Under the pieces are notes generated by a model. That model made no database searches, was not told the origin of the DNA, and saw only the letters and a program-made list of their open reading frames with translations. The position numbers were made by a program, and so were the translations under genes. Below, one piece after another: positions 1-8,598 of a DNA stretch of 64,000 nt. The DNA is from DATARN01 sp036264135 (GTDB lineage: Bacteria > Actinomycetota > Acidimicrobiia > Acidimicrobiales > Palsa-688), in the NCBI GenBank assembly GCA_036264135.1, contig DATARN010000064.1, forward strand, positions 67,910 to 131,909, given 5' to 3'. Position 1 is the first letter of the stretch. Each line of letters begins with the position of its first letter.

Positions 1-748
1 CGAGCCGCTGGCGGTAGTCGTCGCTGCCGCCCGACTCGTCCAGCTCGCCGAGCTCCTTGCGGATGGCGGCCATCTGCTGGCGCAGCAGGAATTCGCGCTG
101 CGTCTTCTCCATGCCTTCGGCCACGTCGGTACGGATGCGCTCCTTCAGTTCCAGCTCGCCCAGCATGTCGCGCACCCAGCGGACCGCCTTCTCCAGGCGT
201 TGCTCGATGTCCAGGGTCTCGAGCAGCTCGATCTTGCGCTCCATCGACAGGTCGGGCCAGTAGCCGGCGGTGTCGGCCACCGCCCCCGGGTCGGTCACGC
301 CGTGCAGCAACTCGGCGAAGCGCCGGGCGCCGCGCTGCTCCAGGATGCTCTCCACCACCACCCGGTACTCGCGGGCCAGCTCGCCGGCGCGCTCGGTGGT
401 GCCGTGGGGCTCCTCGGCCCGCTCCAGGGAGACCAACAGGGCCTCGCCGGTGCTGGCCACCCCGGCTCCGATGACGGCCCGGTGCAAGCCGCGCACCATG
501 GCGGCCCGCTGGCCATCCGGCATCTCGCCGGCATTCTCGACCCGAGCCACTGTCCCGACCCGGGCGTAGGTGGTCACCGAGTCACCGAGACGGGGGACGA
601 GGACGACCAGGCCATTGGAGTTACGGGCCGCGTCCACGCCGGCGCGGGCCTCGGGGGTTTCCAGCGCCAAGGTGACGATCATGCCGGGCAGGACGACGCC
701 GGCATTGAGAGGGACCAACGGAAGGGTCGAGGTTTCAAGCGTAGCCAT
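1..748 (-). CDS. lon: Lon protease, N-terminal part (gene continues beyond the window)
   Basis: ATP-dependent cytoplasmic protease that degrades misfolded and regulatory proteins. About 249 residues are visible: the LON substrate-recognition domain (roughly residues 8-195, opening TLPLVPLNAGVVLPGM) and the start of the helical linker with the family-typical FLLRQQMAAIRKELGEL. The AAA+ and Ser/Lys protease domains lie off the left edge. The ATG at 748 is chosen because the LON domain begins a few residues later; AGG sits a few bases upstream. An HspR-box-like palindrome lies about 58 bp upstream, so heat-shock control is likely. The family call is very secure. Confidence 0.96.
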   Translation of the reverse strand, partial: MATLETSTLPLVPLNAGVVLPGMIVTLALETPEARAGVDAARNSNGLVVLVPRLGDSVTTYARVGTVARVENAGEMPDGQRAAMVRGLHRAVIGAGVASTGEALLVSLERAEEPHGTTERAGELAREYRVVVESILEQRGARRFAELLHGVTDPGAVADTAGYWPDLSMERKIELLETLDIEQRLEKAVRWVRDMLGELELKERIRTDVAEGMEKTQREFLLRQQMAAIRKELGELDESGGSDDYRQRL

Positions 749-805
749 GAGGAACCTACTTCTGTAATGGTGTAAGACAGGGATTGTAACGCCGTTCTAA
801 GCAAA

Positions 806-826
806 CTTGTTCCGTTGGCGCTCAAG
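806..826 (-). promoter_or_regulatory. HAIR-like (HspR box) inverted repeat upstream of lon
   Basis: The sequence reads CTTG-N13-CAAG, the spacing of the actinobacterial HspR element CTTGAGT-N7-ACTCAAG. The right half GCTCAAG matches 6 of 7 consensus bases and the left half CTTGTTC matches its CTTG core. It lies between the divergent lon and glycosidase genes. HspR control of lon is known in Streptomyces; binding here is inferred. Confidence 0.55.
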
Positions 827-873
827 TTCGGTGAGTTGGCACCGCCCAGCGCCGATCGATAACGATCAACACC

Positions 874-3525
874 GTGACGGCGTCCGACAATCCCCCGCCC
901 GCCGAGGAGGCACGCCTCCGCGACGCCGATGCCGGGACGGCGCCGTGGCGCCGCTTCGGCCCCTACCTCGCCGAACGGGCGTGGGGCACGGTTCGGGAGG
1001 ACTACAGCCCCGATGGCGACGCCTGGGACTACTTTCCCTTCGAGCACGCGGCCCACCGGGCGTTCCGTTGGAGCGAGGACGGCATGGCCGGGATGTGCGA
1101 CGAGAGCCAGGGGGTGTGCCTGGCCTTGGCGCTGTGGAACGGCCAGGACCCGATCCTGAAGGAGCGGATGTACGGGCTCACCGGCACCCAGGGCAACCAT
1201 GGCGAGGACGTCAAGGACTACTGGTGGTTCCTCGACGCCACCCCGACGGCGTCCTACCTGCGCTGGCGGTACCACTACCCGCAGGCCCGCTTTCCCTACG
1301 AGGACCTGCTGGCGACCAACCGGGCCCGCAGCCGGCTCGACCCGGAGTACGAGTTGGTGGACACCGGCATCTTCCACGACGACCGCTTCTGGGTCGTCGA
1401 GGTGGAGTGGGCCAAGGCCGACCCCGAGGACCTGCGGTGGCACATCACGGTCCGCAACGCCGGCCCCGACGAGGCCACGATCGACGTGCTCCCCACCATC
1501 TGGTTCCGCAACCTGTGGACCTGGGGGGTCGACACGAACCGGCCGGTGATCACCCTCGGCGAGAGCGCGACCACCCTCCGGGCCGACCACCACCGCCTCG
1601 GCACCTGGCTCCTTCGGGCCGAAACGCCGGCGCCGGCGGAGGCGCTCTTCTGCGACAACGAGACCAACGCCGCCGCCCTGTGGCCCGGGGCGCAGAGCCC
1701 CCCGTACCCCAAGGACGGCATCGGCCAGCACGTGGTCGACGGGAAGGCCACCGTGAACCCGGCGCAGCAGGGAACCAAGGCGGCGCTGCGTTACCACCTG
1801 ACCGTCCCCCCGGGTGGCCAGGTCGAGCTCCGCCTCCGGTTCTCCAACGCCGCCGCGGCGGAGGCGACGCCGGAGGACTTCGACGCCGTGTTGGCCGCGC
1901 GGCGGCGGGAGGCGGACGAGTTCTACGCCGCCCGCACCCCCCTCGACGCCACCGAGGCGGAGGGGCAGGCGATGCGCCAGGCCTTCGCCGGCATGATCTG
2001 GAGCAAGCAGTTCTTCCACTACGACGTGGAGCGTTGGCTGGCCGGCGACCCCGGCGAGCCGCCGCCGCCCGAGTCCCGGAAGAGCGGGCGGAACAGCGGC
2101 TGGTTCCACCTGAACAACCACGACGTCATCTCCATGCCCGACCCGTGGGAGTACCCGTGGTACGCGGCGTGGGATCTGGCGTTCCATTGCGTGGCCTTGG
2201 CCCACATCGACCCGAGCTTCGCCAAGGAGCAGCTGATCCTGCTTGGCCGGGAGTGGTACATGCACCCCAACGGTCAGCTGCCCGCCTACGAGTGGTCGTT
2301 CGACGATGTCAACCCGCCGGTGCAGGCGTGGGCCGCCCTCCGGGTCTTCGAGATCGACCGGATGGCGACCGGCGAGGGGGACCTGGCGTTTTTGGAGCGG
2401 ATGTTCCACAAGCTGGTCCTGAACTTCACCTGGTGGGTCAACCGCAAGGACGCCGAGGGCCTGAACGTGTTCGAGGGTGGCTTCCTCGGCCTGGACAACA
2501 TCGGCCTGTTCGACCGCTCCAAGCCGCTCCCCGTCGCCGGCCACCTCGAGCAGTCCGACGGCACGGCGTGGATGGCCATGTACTGCCTGAACCTGCTGGA
2601 GATCGCCCTGCTCCTCGCCGCCCACGACCCGGTGTACGAGGACGTGGCGACCAAGTTCTTCGAGCACTTCACCTACATCGCCTCCGCCATGGGGACCCAG
2701 GGCCTGTGGAACGAGGAGGACGGCTTCTTCTACGACGTCCTCCACCTCCAAGACGGCAGCCGGCTGCCCATCCGGGCCACCTCGATGGTCGGGGTGGTGG
2801 CCACCTTCGCGGTGACCACCCTCAAGTCCGACGTCCTCGCCAAGCTGCCCCAGTTCGCGTCCCGCATGAACTGGTTCCTCGCCAACAAGCCGGCGTTCGC
2901 CAACTGCGTGGCCCATATCGCCGACCCGCAGATGGGCGCCGCCCGCCTGCTGTCGGTGGTCGGCCCCGACCACCTCCGGCGGGTCCTGACCAAGGTCCTC
3001 GACGAAACCCGGCTGCTCTCCCCCTACGGGCTGCGGTCATTGTCCCGCAGCCACCGTGACACCCCGGTGACGCTCGACCTCGGCGGCCTGGTGAGCACGC
3101 TGGACTATGAGCCGGCGGAGTCGACCAACTACCTCTTCGGCGGCAACTCCAACTGGCGGGGGCCGGTGTGGTTCCCGCTGAACTACCTGTTCATCGAGGC
3201 CCTGGGCCGGTTCCACGACAGCCTGGGCGGCGGCTTCACCATCGAGTACCCGACGGGATCCGGCCAGCAGAAGAACCTCGACGAGGTGGCCGACGACCTG
3301 GCCCGCCGGCTGGTCAGCCTGTTCCTCCCCGGGCCCGACGGCACCCGACCGGTGCTCGGCGACCAGCCGCTCTTCCAGCACAACCCCAACTGGGCCGGCC
3401 TGGTCCCGTTCCACGAATACTTCCACGGCGACACCGGCAAAGGGCTGGGGGCCTCCCACCAGACGGGCTGGACGGGCCTGGTCGCCGATCTCATCGCCGA
3501 CCGCCGCCTCGGCGGCCGGCGCTAG
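874..3525 (+). CDS. GH63/MGH1-like glucosidase, 883 aa
   Basis: Large glycoside hydrolase of the (alpha/alpha)6-barrel type related to GH63 and mannosylglycerate-hydrolase-like enzymes, probably acting on alpha-glucosides. The N-terminal half is a beta-sandwich-like region. The C-terminal half carries barrel signatures: a WDLAFH segment near residue 430, EWSFDDVNPPVQAWA near 470, and NSNWRGPVWFPLNYL near 760. There is no signal peptide, so it is cytoplasmic. Start GTG 874 is the first in frame; no strong ribosome site is visible. Length fits the bacterial 'glucosidase' family of about 880 residues. The substrate cannot be read from sequence. It is divergent from lon and its stop lies 8 bp from that of the convergent acyl-CoA ligase. 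Confidence 0.85.
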   Translation: MTASDNPPPAEEARLRDADAGTAPWRRFGPYLAERAWGTVREDYSPDGDAWDYFPFEHAAHRAFRWSEDGMAGMCDESQGVCLALALWNGQDPILKERMYGLTGTQGNHGEDVKDYWWFLDATPTASYLRWRYHYPQARFPYEDLLATNRARSRLDPEYELVDTGIFHDDRFWVVEVEWAKADPEDLRWHITVRNAGPDEATIDVLPTIWFRNLWTWGVDTNRPVITLGESATTLRADHHRLGTWLLRAETPAPAEALFCDNETNAAALWPGAQSPPYPKDGIGQHVVDGKATVNPAQQGTKAALRYHLTVPPGGQVELRLRFSNAAAAEATPEDFDAVLAARRREADEFYAARTPLDATEAEGQAMRQAFAGMIWSKQFFHYDVERWLAGDPGEPPPPESRKSGRNSGWFHLNNHDVISMPDPWEYPWYAAWDLAFHCVALAHIDPSFAKEQLILLGREWYMHPNGQLPAYEWSFDDVNPPVQAWAALRVFEIDRMATGEGDLAFLERMFHKLVLNFTWWVNRKDAEGLNVFEGGFLGLDNIGLFDRSKPLPVAGHLEQSDGTAWMAMYCLNLLEIALLLAAHDPVYEDVATKFFEHFTYIASAMGTQGLWNEEDGFFYDVLHLQDGSRLPIRATSMVGVVATFAVTTLKSDVLAKLPQFASRMNWFLANKPAFANCVAHIADPQMGAARLLSVVGPDHLRRVLTKVLDETRLLSPYGLRSLSRSHRDTPVTLDLGGLVSTLDYEPAESTNYLFGGNSNWRGPVWFPLNYLFIEALGRFHDSLGGGFTIEYPTGSGQQKNLDEVADDLARRLVSLFLPGPDGTRPVLGDQPLFQHNPNWAGLVPFHEYFHGDTGKGLGASHQTGWTGLVADLIADRRLGGRR

Positions 3526-3533
3526 CGAGGCCG

Positions 3534-5087
3534 TTAGTTGACCAGCCGGGAGCGCCCCTCCCAGTACGGCTGGCGGAGCTTGAACTTCTGCAACTTCCCG
3601 GTGGCGGTGCGGGCCAGGGCGTCGCGGAACTCGACCCGCGTCGGGCACTTGAAGTGCGCCAGCCGGGACCGGGCGAATTCGATCAGCTCGGACTCCGACG
3701 CCGGCGTGCCGGGCCGCAGCACCACCAGGGCGGTCACCGTCTCGCCCCATTGGTCGCTCGGGACGCCGATCACCGCCACCTCGGCCACCGCCGGGTGCTG
3801 GTAGAGGCAGTCCTCGACCTCGATGGAGGAGACGTTCTCGCCGCCGGAGATGATCACGTCCTTCTTGCGGTCGGAGATGACCAGGTAGCCGTGGTCCTCC
3901 ACATGGCCGCCGTCGCCGGTGTGGAACCAGCCGCCGGCCAACGCCGCCGCCGTCTCCGTCGGCTGCTCCCAGTATCCGGCGAAGACGTGGTTGGCCCGGG
4001 CCAGGATCTCGCCGTCGGCGTCGACGGCGATGTCGACGCCCACCGCGGGAACGCCGGCCCGTGACAGCCGCCGGGCCCGCTCCCCGCCCTCCAAGGCATC
4101 CCACTCCTCCGGGGACCGGTTGATCGTCAACAGCGGTGCCGTCTCGGTGAGCCCGTAGATCTGGATGAACTCCCAGCCGAGCTCGCTCTCGACCCGTTCG
4201 ATGATCTTCGACGGCGGCGGGGCGCCGGCCACCACGATGCGGACCTGGTGGCGCCCGGGCACCTCCTCGCCCCGCGCCCGGCGCCGGGTGGCGGCGTCGA
4301 GCACCGCGGCCACGACGGCCGGCGCGCCGCACATCAAGGTGACGCCGTGGGCGGCCACGCGCCGCAGGATCTCGGCGCCGTCGACCTTGCGGACCACCAC
4401 CTGCGGGCAGCCCATCCCGGTGACGGCGTAGGGCATCCCCCATCCGTTGCAATGGAACATGGGCAGGGTGTGCAGGTACACGTCACGGTCGCTCACCCCG
4501 ACGTGCCAGCCGAACACGGCGGCGTTGAGCCAGCAGTTGCGGTGGGTGAGCTGCACGCCCTTGGGCCGGGCGGTGGTGCCGCTGGTGTAGTTGATGCTGG
4601 CGGTGGCGTCCTCGTCGGGCTCCCAGGGCGCCGGCTCCGCCTCGGCGGGGGCGAACAACTCCCGGTCGGCGTAGCCGTCGAGCACGATGCGCTCCTTGGC
4701 GGTCACCCCGCCGAGGGCGGCGTCGTACTCCGGGTCGACCAGCATCACCGACGCGCCCGAGTGCTCGATGATGTACTGCACCTCTTCGGTGTTCAGCCGG
4801 AAGTTGATGGGCACCAGCACCCGGCCGTAGCCGCTGACGCCGTAGAAGGCGGTCAGCATGCGGGCCGCGTTGGGGCTGACGACGGCGACCCGCTCGCCGT
4901 GGCCGACGCCCATTTCGTCGAGGCTGCGGGCCATGCCCCGGGCCCGGGCGGCCAGCTCCCGGTAGGTGATGGTGCCGAACGACCCGGCCGTCCCGGGCTC
5001 GTCGACGACGGCCGTCCGGTCCCCGTACACCAACTCGGCCCGGCGGAGAAAGTGGTCGATCGTAAGGGGGACTCGCATGGTCCCCAC
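3534..5087 (-). CDS. Fatty-acyl-CoA synthetase (AMP-dependent ligase), 517 aa
   Basis: ANL-superfamily ligase that adenylates a carboxylic acid and transfers it to CoA, probably medium- or long-chain fatty acids. The phosphate-binding motif is NYTSGTTARPKGV near residue 170, IYGLTETAP lies near 310, the hinge GDGGHVEDHGYLVISDRKKD near 395, and the C-terminal lysine sits in RTATGKLQKF. The GTG start at 5087 is favoured over the ATG nine bases downstream because AGGTGA lies 7 nt before it. It stands alone between a convergent glycosidase and a divergent glycosyltransferase. Chain-length specificity is not determinable. Closest general resemblance is to AlkK/FadD3-type ligases. Confidence 0.9.
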   Translation of the reverse strand: MGTMRVPLTIDHFLRRAELVYGDRTAVVDEPGTAGSFGTITYRELAARARGMARSLDEMGVGHGERVAVVSPNAARMLTAFYGVSGYGRVLVPINFRLNTEEVQYIIEHSGASVMLVDPEYDAALGGVTAKERIVLDGYADRELFAPAEAEPAPWEPDEDATASINYTSGTTARPKGVQLTHRNCWLNAAVFGWHVGVSDRDVYLHTLPMFHCNGWGMPYAVTGMGCPQVVVRKVDGAEILRRVAAHGVTLMCGAPAVVAAVLDAATRRRARGEEVPGRHQVRIVVAGAPPPSKIIERVESELGWEFIQIYGLTETAPLLTINRSPEEWDALEGGERARRLSRAGVPAVGVDIAVDADGEILARANHVFAGYWEQPTETAAALAGGWFHTGDGGHVEDHGYLVISDRKKDVIISGGENVSSIEVEDCLYQHPAVAEVAVIGVPSDQWGETVTALVVLRPGTPASESELIEFARSRLAHFKCPTRVEFRDALARTATGKLQKFKLRQPYWEGRSRLVN

Positions 5088-5214
5088 TGTAATTTCACCT
5101 GGTCAGAAGGGCGGGGAAAAGGGGGCCGGTACCTTCGGCCACTGTTTCCGCCAACGGCGCCTTCTCGTCACCTATTCGGCGCTCATGAAGGGCCCGACCG
5201 CTATCCTCTCGACC

Positions 5215-7296
5215 GTGCGGTCCCGTGTCCTCGTGGTGTCTGCCAGCATGGGAGCAGGCCACGACGGCGCCGCCCGGGAACTGGTGCGCCGGCTACGGGC
5301 CGAGGGGGAAGAGGCGGAGATGCGGGACTTCCTCACCTCGGCCCCGTTGCGCATCGGATCGCTGCTGAAATCGAGCTACTCGTTCCAGATGCGCTACGTC
5401 TCGTGGAGCTACGACCTCACCTACAAGCTGTGCTACCGCCTGCCGGCGCTGTGCCCGCCCATCGGGATGGTCATGGCCCGCCTGACCGGTCCCCGCCTGC
5501 TGCGCTGGGCCACCGAGTACCGGGCCGACGTGGTCGTGTCGACCTACCCGTTGACCACCGTGGTGCTCGGTCAGCTGCGCCAGCGCGGCGCCCTGGACGT
5601 TCCGGCGATCAACTTCATCACCGACTTCGGCGTCCACCCGTTGTGGACCCACCCGGGGATCGACCTGAACCTGGCGGTCCACACCCGCCCGGCGGCGGCC
5701 GCCGCCGCCCATAGCGGGCGGCCGGCCATCGCCACCGGACCGATGGTGTCGCCCCGCTTCGCCGCCGTCCAGGACCGCGACGCCGCCCGGGCCGAGCTGG
5801 ACCTGGGTCCCGACGACCGGGCGGTGCTGATCGTGTCGGGCTCCTGGGGGGTCGGCGATGTGGCCAGCACCTTCCGGACCATCGCCGCCAGCGAGGGATT
5901 CGTCCCCGTCGTCGTCTGCGGCCGGGACGAGCGGCTACGCGAGCGGCTCTCCCGCATACCCGGCGGGCGGGTCCTCGGCTGGACCGACAACATGCCGGCC
6001 CTGATGGCGGCGGCCGACGCCCTGGTGGAGAACGCCGGCGGCCTGACCGCCATGGAGGCGTTGTCGGTCGGACTGCCGATCATCAGCTTCCATCCCATCG
6101 CCGGCCACGGCAAGGAGAACACCGCCGAGATGCAGGCGGCCGGCGTCAGCCAGGTCGCTCGCACGCCGGAGCAGCTCCTGGCCTACCTCGACGAGGTCAC
6201 GGCTCCCGGGGTGGTCCGACAGGCCATGGTCGACGCCGGGCAGGCCATGTTCGTGACCGACCCGACGCGGTTTGTGCGGCTGGCCGCCCGCGTGGGCGCC
6301 GCCGGTCTGGCCGACCGGGAGCTGCTGGCAGGCGTGGCGTCGGGCGGCGACGAGGCCGACCTGGACGAGCTGGCGGGCATCGCCAGTGGGGTGGGCTTCG
6401 ATCCGGCCGCCGAGCTGCGGGCCCTGTTGGCCGACGCCGCGCATGAGGCGCCGCTGGCCCCCGTGATCCCCATCGGCGCCGCCCGCGACGAGCGCGAGGC
6501 GGCGGTCCTGGCCGCCACGGGAACCGACGACGCCACCCCGGACCGACCGGCGGTCGGTGGGGAGGACGTGGACGTTTCTCCCGTCGGAGCGGACCGAGGG
6601 CGCCGCCGGCCCCGGCGGCCGTCGGTCGCGGTGGCCCGCCTGGCGGCGCTGGCCGCCGCCATCCCCCTGATCTGGGCCGGGCTGACCTCGGGTGTGGCCG
6701 CGGCCACGTCCTTCGGCGCCGGCGTGGCCCACCCTCCGAGCCACTCGGGCAACGTGGCCTATCTGGGCGTCCGGCTCGACCCCTCGCAGCTCCCCGACGC
6801 CGGCATCGCCCAGCAGCTCGTCGCCCTGCACGCCACCGCGGTCGTCGACGAGCAGACTGCGGCCAGCGACCCGACCGACGTGCAGCGCCTGGTCGGCCTC
6901 GGCATCGACGTCGAAAACGGGGGCGCCGGCGCCCACTTCGACCGCCTCGGCCATCACGTCGGCCAGTCGCCGTGGCGGCGGGCGGACGGCGACATCGCCG
7001 CCAGCCACTTCCTGTCCCGGATCGCGGGACAGCCGGTGAAGCTGTTCGTTCCCGGCCGGCGCCTCAACGCCTTTGACCTGGTCGCCTGCTACGGAGCCCA
7101 CAACAAGACGGTGGTGCCCGACGCCACCGTGCAGGCGGTCGACGCCGACGGGTTGACCCACCTCACCGCCCGCCACACCTACATGGTCAACGGATCCAAC
7201 GCCACCCCCGCCCAGGTGCGGGTCGTCCTCGACCAGCTGGCGGCGGTGCTGGCCCAGTCGAACCTTTCCGGCGCCCCGCTGTCCGCCCTGGCGTGA
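5215..7296 (+). CDS. MGDG-synthase-type glycosyltransferase fused to a membrane segment and a deacetylase-like domain, 693 aa
   Basis: Residues 1 to about 400 are a GT28-type glycosyltransferase of the MGDG-synthase family, with the N-terminal motif VVSASMGAGHDGAARE and the donor-site region ENAGGLTAMEALSVGLPI. After an acidic linker comes an Arg-rich stretch, a membrane segment at about residues 472-500, and a roughly 180-residue presumably extracytoplasmic domain whose pattern loosely recalls a NodB barrel but lacks catalytic Asp and His motifs. GTG 5215 is preferred over ATG 5185 because TATCCT ends 7 nt before it, as in leaderless transcripts. A genuine deacetylase follows 13 bp later. 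It may glycosylate a lipid or envelope acceptor; the C-terminal role is unknown. Confidence 0.75.
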   Translation: MRSRVLVVSASMGAGHDGAARELVRRLRAEGEEAEMRDFLTSAPLRIGSLLKSSYSFQMRYVSWSYDLTYKLCYRLPALCPPIGMVMARLTGPRLLRWATEYRADVVVSTYPLTTVVLGQLRQRGALDVPAINFITDFGVHPLWTHPGIDLNLAVHTRPAAAAAAHSGRPAIATGPMVSPRFAAVQDRDAARAELDLGPDDRAVLIVSGSWGVGDVASTFRTIAASEGFVPVVVCGRDERLRERLSRIPGGRVLGWTDNMPALMAAADALVENAGGLTAMEALSVGLPIISFHPIAGHGKENTAEMQAAGVSQVARTPEQLLAYLDEVTAPGVVRQAMVDAGQAMFVTDPTRFVRLAARVGAAGLADRELLAGVASGGDEADLDELAGIASGVGFDPAAELRALLADAAHEAPLAPVIPIGAARDEREAAVLAATGTDDATPDRPAVGGEDVDVSPVGADRGRRRPRRPSVAVARLAALAAAIPLIWAGLTSGVAAATSFGAGVAHPPSHSGNVAYLGVRLDPSQLPDAGIAQQLVALHATAVVDEQTAASDPTDVQRLVGLGIDVENGGAGAHFDRLGHHVGQSPWRRADGDIAASHFLSRIAGQPVKLFVPGRRLNAFDLVACYGAHNKTVVPDATVQAVDADGLTHLTARHTYMVNGSNATPAQVRVVLDQLAAVLAQSNLSGAPLSALA

Positions 7297-7309
7297 TACC
7301 CCCCCGGAC

Positions 7310-8044
7310 GTGAGAACGAGCCGCCTGCTGGTCGCCGGCGGGGGCGTGGTGGTGGCCGGGGCCACCGTCGGCCACCTGCTGCCGGCCGTCACCACCTGGC
7401 GTGGCCTGCGGTGCTGGGCCACCCCCGGGCTGGCCGGGGTGGGCCAGGCCAACCACGTGGCATTGACATTCGACGACGGCCCCGACCCGCTGTCGACCCC
7501 GGCGTTCTTGGACCAGCTCGACCGCCTGGGCTGGCAGGCCACCTTCTTCCTGCTCGGCTCCATGGTCCGCCGCTCGCCGGCGCTGGCGGCCGAGCTGGCG
7601 TCGCGGGGCCACGAGGTCGGGGTGCACGGCGACGAGCACCGCAGCCACCTCCACCGCTCGCCGGCCGCCATTCGCGACGACGTGGCCCGGGCCCGTGACT
7701 CCATCGCCGAGGCGACCGGGGTGGCGCCGGTTTGGTTCCGGCCCCCCTACGGGGCGCTGTCGCTCGGCAGCCTGACCGCCGCCCGCCAGCTGGACCTGCA
7801 GACAGTGCTGTGGACCACCTGGGGTCGCGACTGGCGCGCCGAGGCCACGGCATCCACGGTCGTGGCCGATGTGGCCGACGGGCTGCGGCCCGGGGCGACG
7901 GTGTTGCTGCACGACTCCGATTGCACCTCGGCCCCCGAAAGTTGGCGCGCCGCCCTCGGGGCGCTGCCGCCCATGGCGGCACTGTTTTCCCAGCGGGGGC
8001 TCAGCGTCGGGCCGCTCGGCCAGCACGGCCTGCGGGCGGCGTGA
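7310..8044 (+). CDS. Polysaccharide deacetylase (NodB fold), membrane anchored, 244 aa
   Basis: Carbohydrate esterase family 4-type enzyme removing N-acetyl groups from an envelope polysaccharide or peptidoglycan. An N-terminal hydrophobic segment (residues 5-27) should anchor or export it. All motifs are present: TFDDGPDP near residue 53, the metal site VHGDEH near 103, RPPYG near 143, and the C-terminal LLHDSD near 200. Start GTG 7310. It lies 13 bp after the glycosyltransferase fusion, so the two are likely co-transcribed. A hairpin with a C/T tail follows the stop. The substrate is not determined; a role in modifying a glycan made or exported by the neighbour is inference. Confidence 0.88.
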   Translation: MRTSRLLVAGGGVVVAGATVGHLLPAVTTWRGLRCWATPGLAGVGQANHVALTFDDGPDPLSTPAFLDQLDRLGWQATFFLLGSMVRRSPALAAELASRGHEVGVHGDEHRSHLHRSPAAIRDDVARARDSIAEATGVAPVWFRPPYGALSLGSLTAARQLDLQTVLWTTWGRDWRAEATASTVVADVADGLRPGATVLLHDSDCTSAPESWRAALGALPPMAALFSQRGLSVGPLGQHGLRAA

Positions 8045-8048
8045 CGCC

Positions 8049-8071
8049 GGCCGGCGAACCGGCCCCCTTTT
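8049..8071 (+). terminator. Probable intrinsic terminator after the deacetylase gene
   Basis: A perfect 6-bp stem GGCCGG/CCGGCC around a CGAA tetraloop is followed by CCCCTTTT. The T run is short but rare in DNA this GC-rich. It lies just after the stop at 8044, between convergent genes. Confidence 0.5.
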
Positions 8072-8080
8072 CCCACCTCA

Positions 8081-8593
8081 TCACGGCACGTCATGTCCGG
8101 CGGGTCGCCGGGCGCAGATTCGCTGCACGCGGGCCGGCCCGGGCACGACCAGTTCCTCCTCGGCCACAACGTGGAGCCGGCCGGCGACGGCGGCTCGCAG
8201 CTCGCCCGGCTGGAGAAGGAAGTCGGGCCGGGTCGGGCGGCCGAACTGCTGGTGGCCCTCGGTGAAGGTCTCGTAGATCAGCACGCCGCCCGAGGCGACG
8301 GCCGCCACGATGGCCGGCAGCAGCGGCCGGTGCAGGTAGTTGGTGCACACCACGCCGGCGAACTGCTGGCCGGCGACGGGAAACGGGCTCCCGTCCTCCA
8401 GGTCGGCGGCGACGGACGTCAGCGCCGGGTCGTCGATGTCCGCCAGGCCGCTCACGTCTCGGTCGATGGCCACGACAGGCCGACCCTGGCCGAGGAAGTA
8501 GCGGGTGTGACGCCCCGGCCCGCAGGCGACGTCGAGGATGGGGCCGGGGGGGATAAGGGGCGTGCAGCGGGTAACCCACTCCGACGGTCCGAT
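8081..8593 (-). CDS. Class I SAM-dependent methyltransferase with a probable ATC start
   Basis: A Rossmann-type methyltransferase of about 170 residues. The SAM-binding motif ILDVACGPGRHTRYFL comes about 18 residues from the proposed start, the second acidic site is VVAIDRD, and a CTNYLHRPLLP segment follows. In this frame there is an in-frame TGA within the upstream MFS gene, and no ATG, GTG, TTG or CTG before GTG 8473, which lies beyond motif I and would destroy the fold. The ATC at 8593 lies 5 nt after the MFS stop and gives a normal domain start. Initiation there, probably by termination-reinitiation, is inferred. The methyl acceptor is unknown; a detoxification link with the exporter is possible. 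Confidence 0.7.
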   Translation of the reverse strand: MGPSEWVTRCTPLIPPGPILDVACGPGRHTRYFLGQGRPVVAIDRDVSGLADIDDPALTSVAADLEDGSPFPVAGQQFAGVVCTNYLHRPLLPAIVAAVASGGVLIYETFTEGHQQFGRPTRPDFLLQPGELRAAVAGRLHVVAEEELVVPGPARVQRICARRPAGHDVP

Positions 8594-8598
8594 GGCGG

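Noticed and set aside
679..2973. 764-codon minus-strand open frame over the glycosidase gene
   Set aside because: Composition is typical of a GC-rich antisense shadow (Gly, Val, Arg, His) with no domain; the plus-strand glycosidase is clear.
4966..5214. Extension of the glycosyltransferase gene upstream to 4966
   Set aside because: It would overlap the divergent acyl-CoA ligase start, lacks similarity, and the -10 box before GTG 5215 argues for the shorter form.
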